A stretch of DNA of 6,486 nucleotides from Azohydromonas lata NBRC 102462. Its GTDB lineage: Bacteria > Pseudomonadota > Gammaproteobacteria > Burkholderiales > Burkholderiaceae_C. Positions 5,809 through 6,486 of the stretch are shown in pieces (position 1 is the stretch's first letter; every line of letters starts with the position of its first letter). Both the position numbers and the translations under genes were made by a program. The notes under the pieces are model-generated. The model saw only the letters and a program-made list of their open reading frames with translations, did no database searches and was not told the DNA's origin. The stretch is from NCBI GenBank assembly GCA_945878385.1, contig CAMCTE010000155.1, positions 1-6,486 on the forward strand. The letters are read 5' to 3'.

Positions 5809-6486
5809 ATTTCCTGGGCGAAAGCGATGTAGGCCTGGGCGCCACGGGATGAGGGGTCGAACACCACCCCGGCCTGGCCGTAGCTGGGCGCCTCGGCCAG
5901 CCGTACATTGCGCGGGATGACGGTGTCGAACACCTTGTCCTTGAAGTGGGACTTGAGTTGTTCGCTGACCTGCTGCTGCAGGGTGATGCGCGGGTCGAAC
6001 ATCACCCGCAGCAAGCCGATGATCTGCAGTTCGCGGTTGAGATTGGCGTGCACCTGCTTGATGGTGTTGACCAGGTCGGTCAGGCCTTCGAGGGCGAAGT
6101 ATTCGCACTGCATGGGCACCACCACACCATGGGCGCTGCACAAGCCGTTGAGGGTGAGCAGGCTCAGCGAAGGCGGGCAATCGATCAGAACGAAATCGTA
6201 ATCGTCGGCCACCGCAGCCAAAGCCTGGCGCAACCGGGTGTTGCGGTGGTCTAGGCCCACGAGTTCCACTTCGGCCCCGGCCAGTTCGCGGTTGGCGGCC
6301 AGCACATCGTAGCCGCCCTTTTCGCTGCGACGGCGGGCCTGGGCGACGCCGGCTTGCTCCAACAGCACATCGTAGACGCTGAGTTCCAGCGTGCGCTTGT
6401 CCACGCCCGAGCCCATGGTGGCGTTGCCCTGCGGGTCGAGGTCGACCACCAGCACGCGCTGGCCAATGCGGGCCAGGCCGGCTGCC
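5781..6486 (-). CDS. parA: Chromosome-partitioning ATPase ParA, partial (N-terminus beyond right edge)
   Basis: 234 codons plus the stop are present; about 22-26 N-terminal residues, including the deviant Walker A motif, are expected beyond the window. The visible sequence starts AAGLARIGQRVLVVDLDPQG. It includes the A-prime motif DLDPQGNATMGSG (partial residues 15-27), Walker B FVLIDCPPS (98-106) and the family block PRNVRLAEAPSYG (191-203). This is the chromosomal Soj/ParA type without an N-terminal helix-turn-helix domain, since at most a short segment is missing. The protein binds ATP and nucleoid DNA and drives origin segregation together with ParB. In many betaproteobacteria rsmG and mnmG lie just upstream, so the sequence to the right may be the origin-proximal cluster (inference). 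The next gene on its strand is parB, but argC intervenes. Confidence 0.96.
   Translation of the reverse strand, partial: AAGLARIGQRVLVVDLDPQGNATMGSGVDKRTLELSVYDVLLEQAGVAQARRRSEKGGYDVLAANRELAGAEVELVGLDHRNTRLRQALAAVADDYDFVLIDCPPSLSLLTLNGLCSAHGVVVPMQCEYFALEGLTDLVNTIKQVHANLNRELQIIGLLRVMFDPRITLQQQVSEQLKSHFKDKVFDTVIPRNVRLAEAPSYGQAGVVFDPSSRGAQAYIAFAQEMVQRIGTMR

Overview
The window is G+C-rich chromosomal DNA (I estimate the low-to-mid 60s percent by eye). Gene content and protein wording point to a betaproteobacterium, most likely order Burkholderiales (Comamonadaceae-like). The evidence is a chromosomal-type ParA/ParB pair, a type-2 (short form) ArgC, and a PrkA kinase with what looks like a sigma-54 promoter. 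The taxonomic call is inference from the proteins; there is no rRNA marker.

Layout from left to right: (1) prkA, minus strand, cut by the left edge, encoding a PrkA/YeaG-type serine protein kinase; (2) a 364-bp regulatory gap (1731-2094) with a very good sigma-54 -24/-12 element facing prkA, a weaker sigma-54-like element facing the opposite way, several dyads, and two leader hairpins; (3) a plus-strand gene for a probably exported chymotrypsin-fold serine protease; (4) a minus-strand gene for a small exported protein of unknown function, ending in a compact terminator that overlaps its stop codon; (5) a short gap with two adjacent dyads, one a perfect 14-bp palindrome; (6) parB, minus strand; (7) argC, plus strand; (8) parA, minus strand, cut by the right edge just after the position where its Walker A motif should lie.

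The two ideas most worth following are these. First, the prkA/protease gap looks like a divergent sigma-54 control region, which would tie a stress or starvation kinase to a secreted protease. Second, parA and parB, normally adjacent and co-transcribed, are separated here by an arginine biosynthesis gene on the opposite strand. A 10-bp perfect-arm hairpin, embedded in the last codons of parA, sits at the argC/parA convergence. No CRISPR array, insertion sequence, tRNA, rRNA or consensus parS site was seen, and most of the window is ordinary core-genome sequence.
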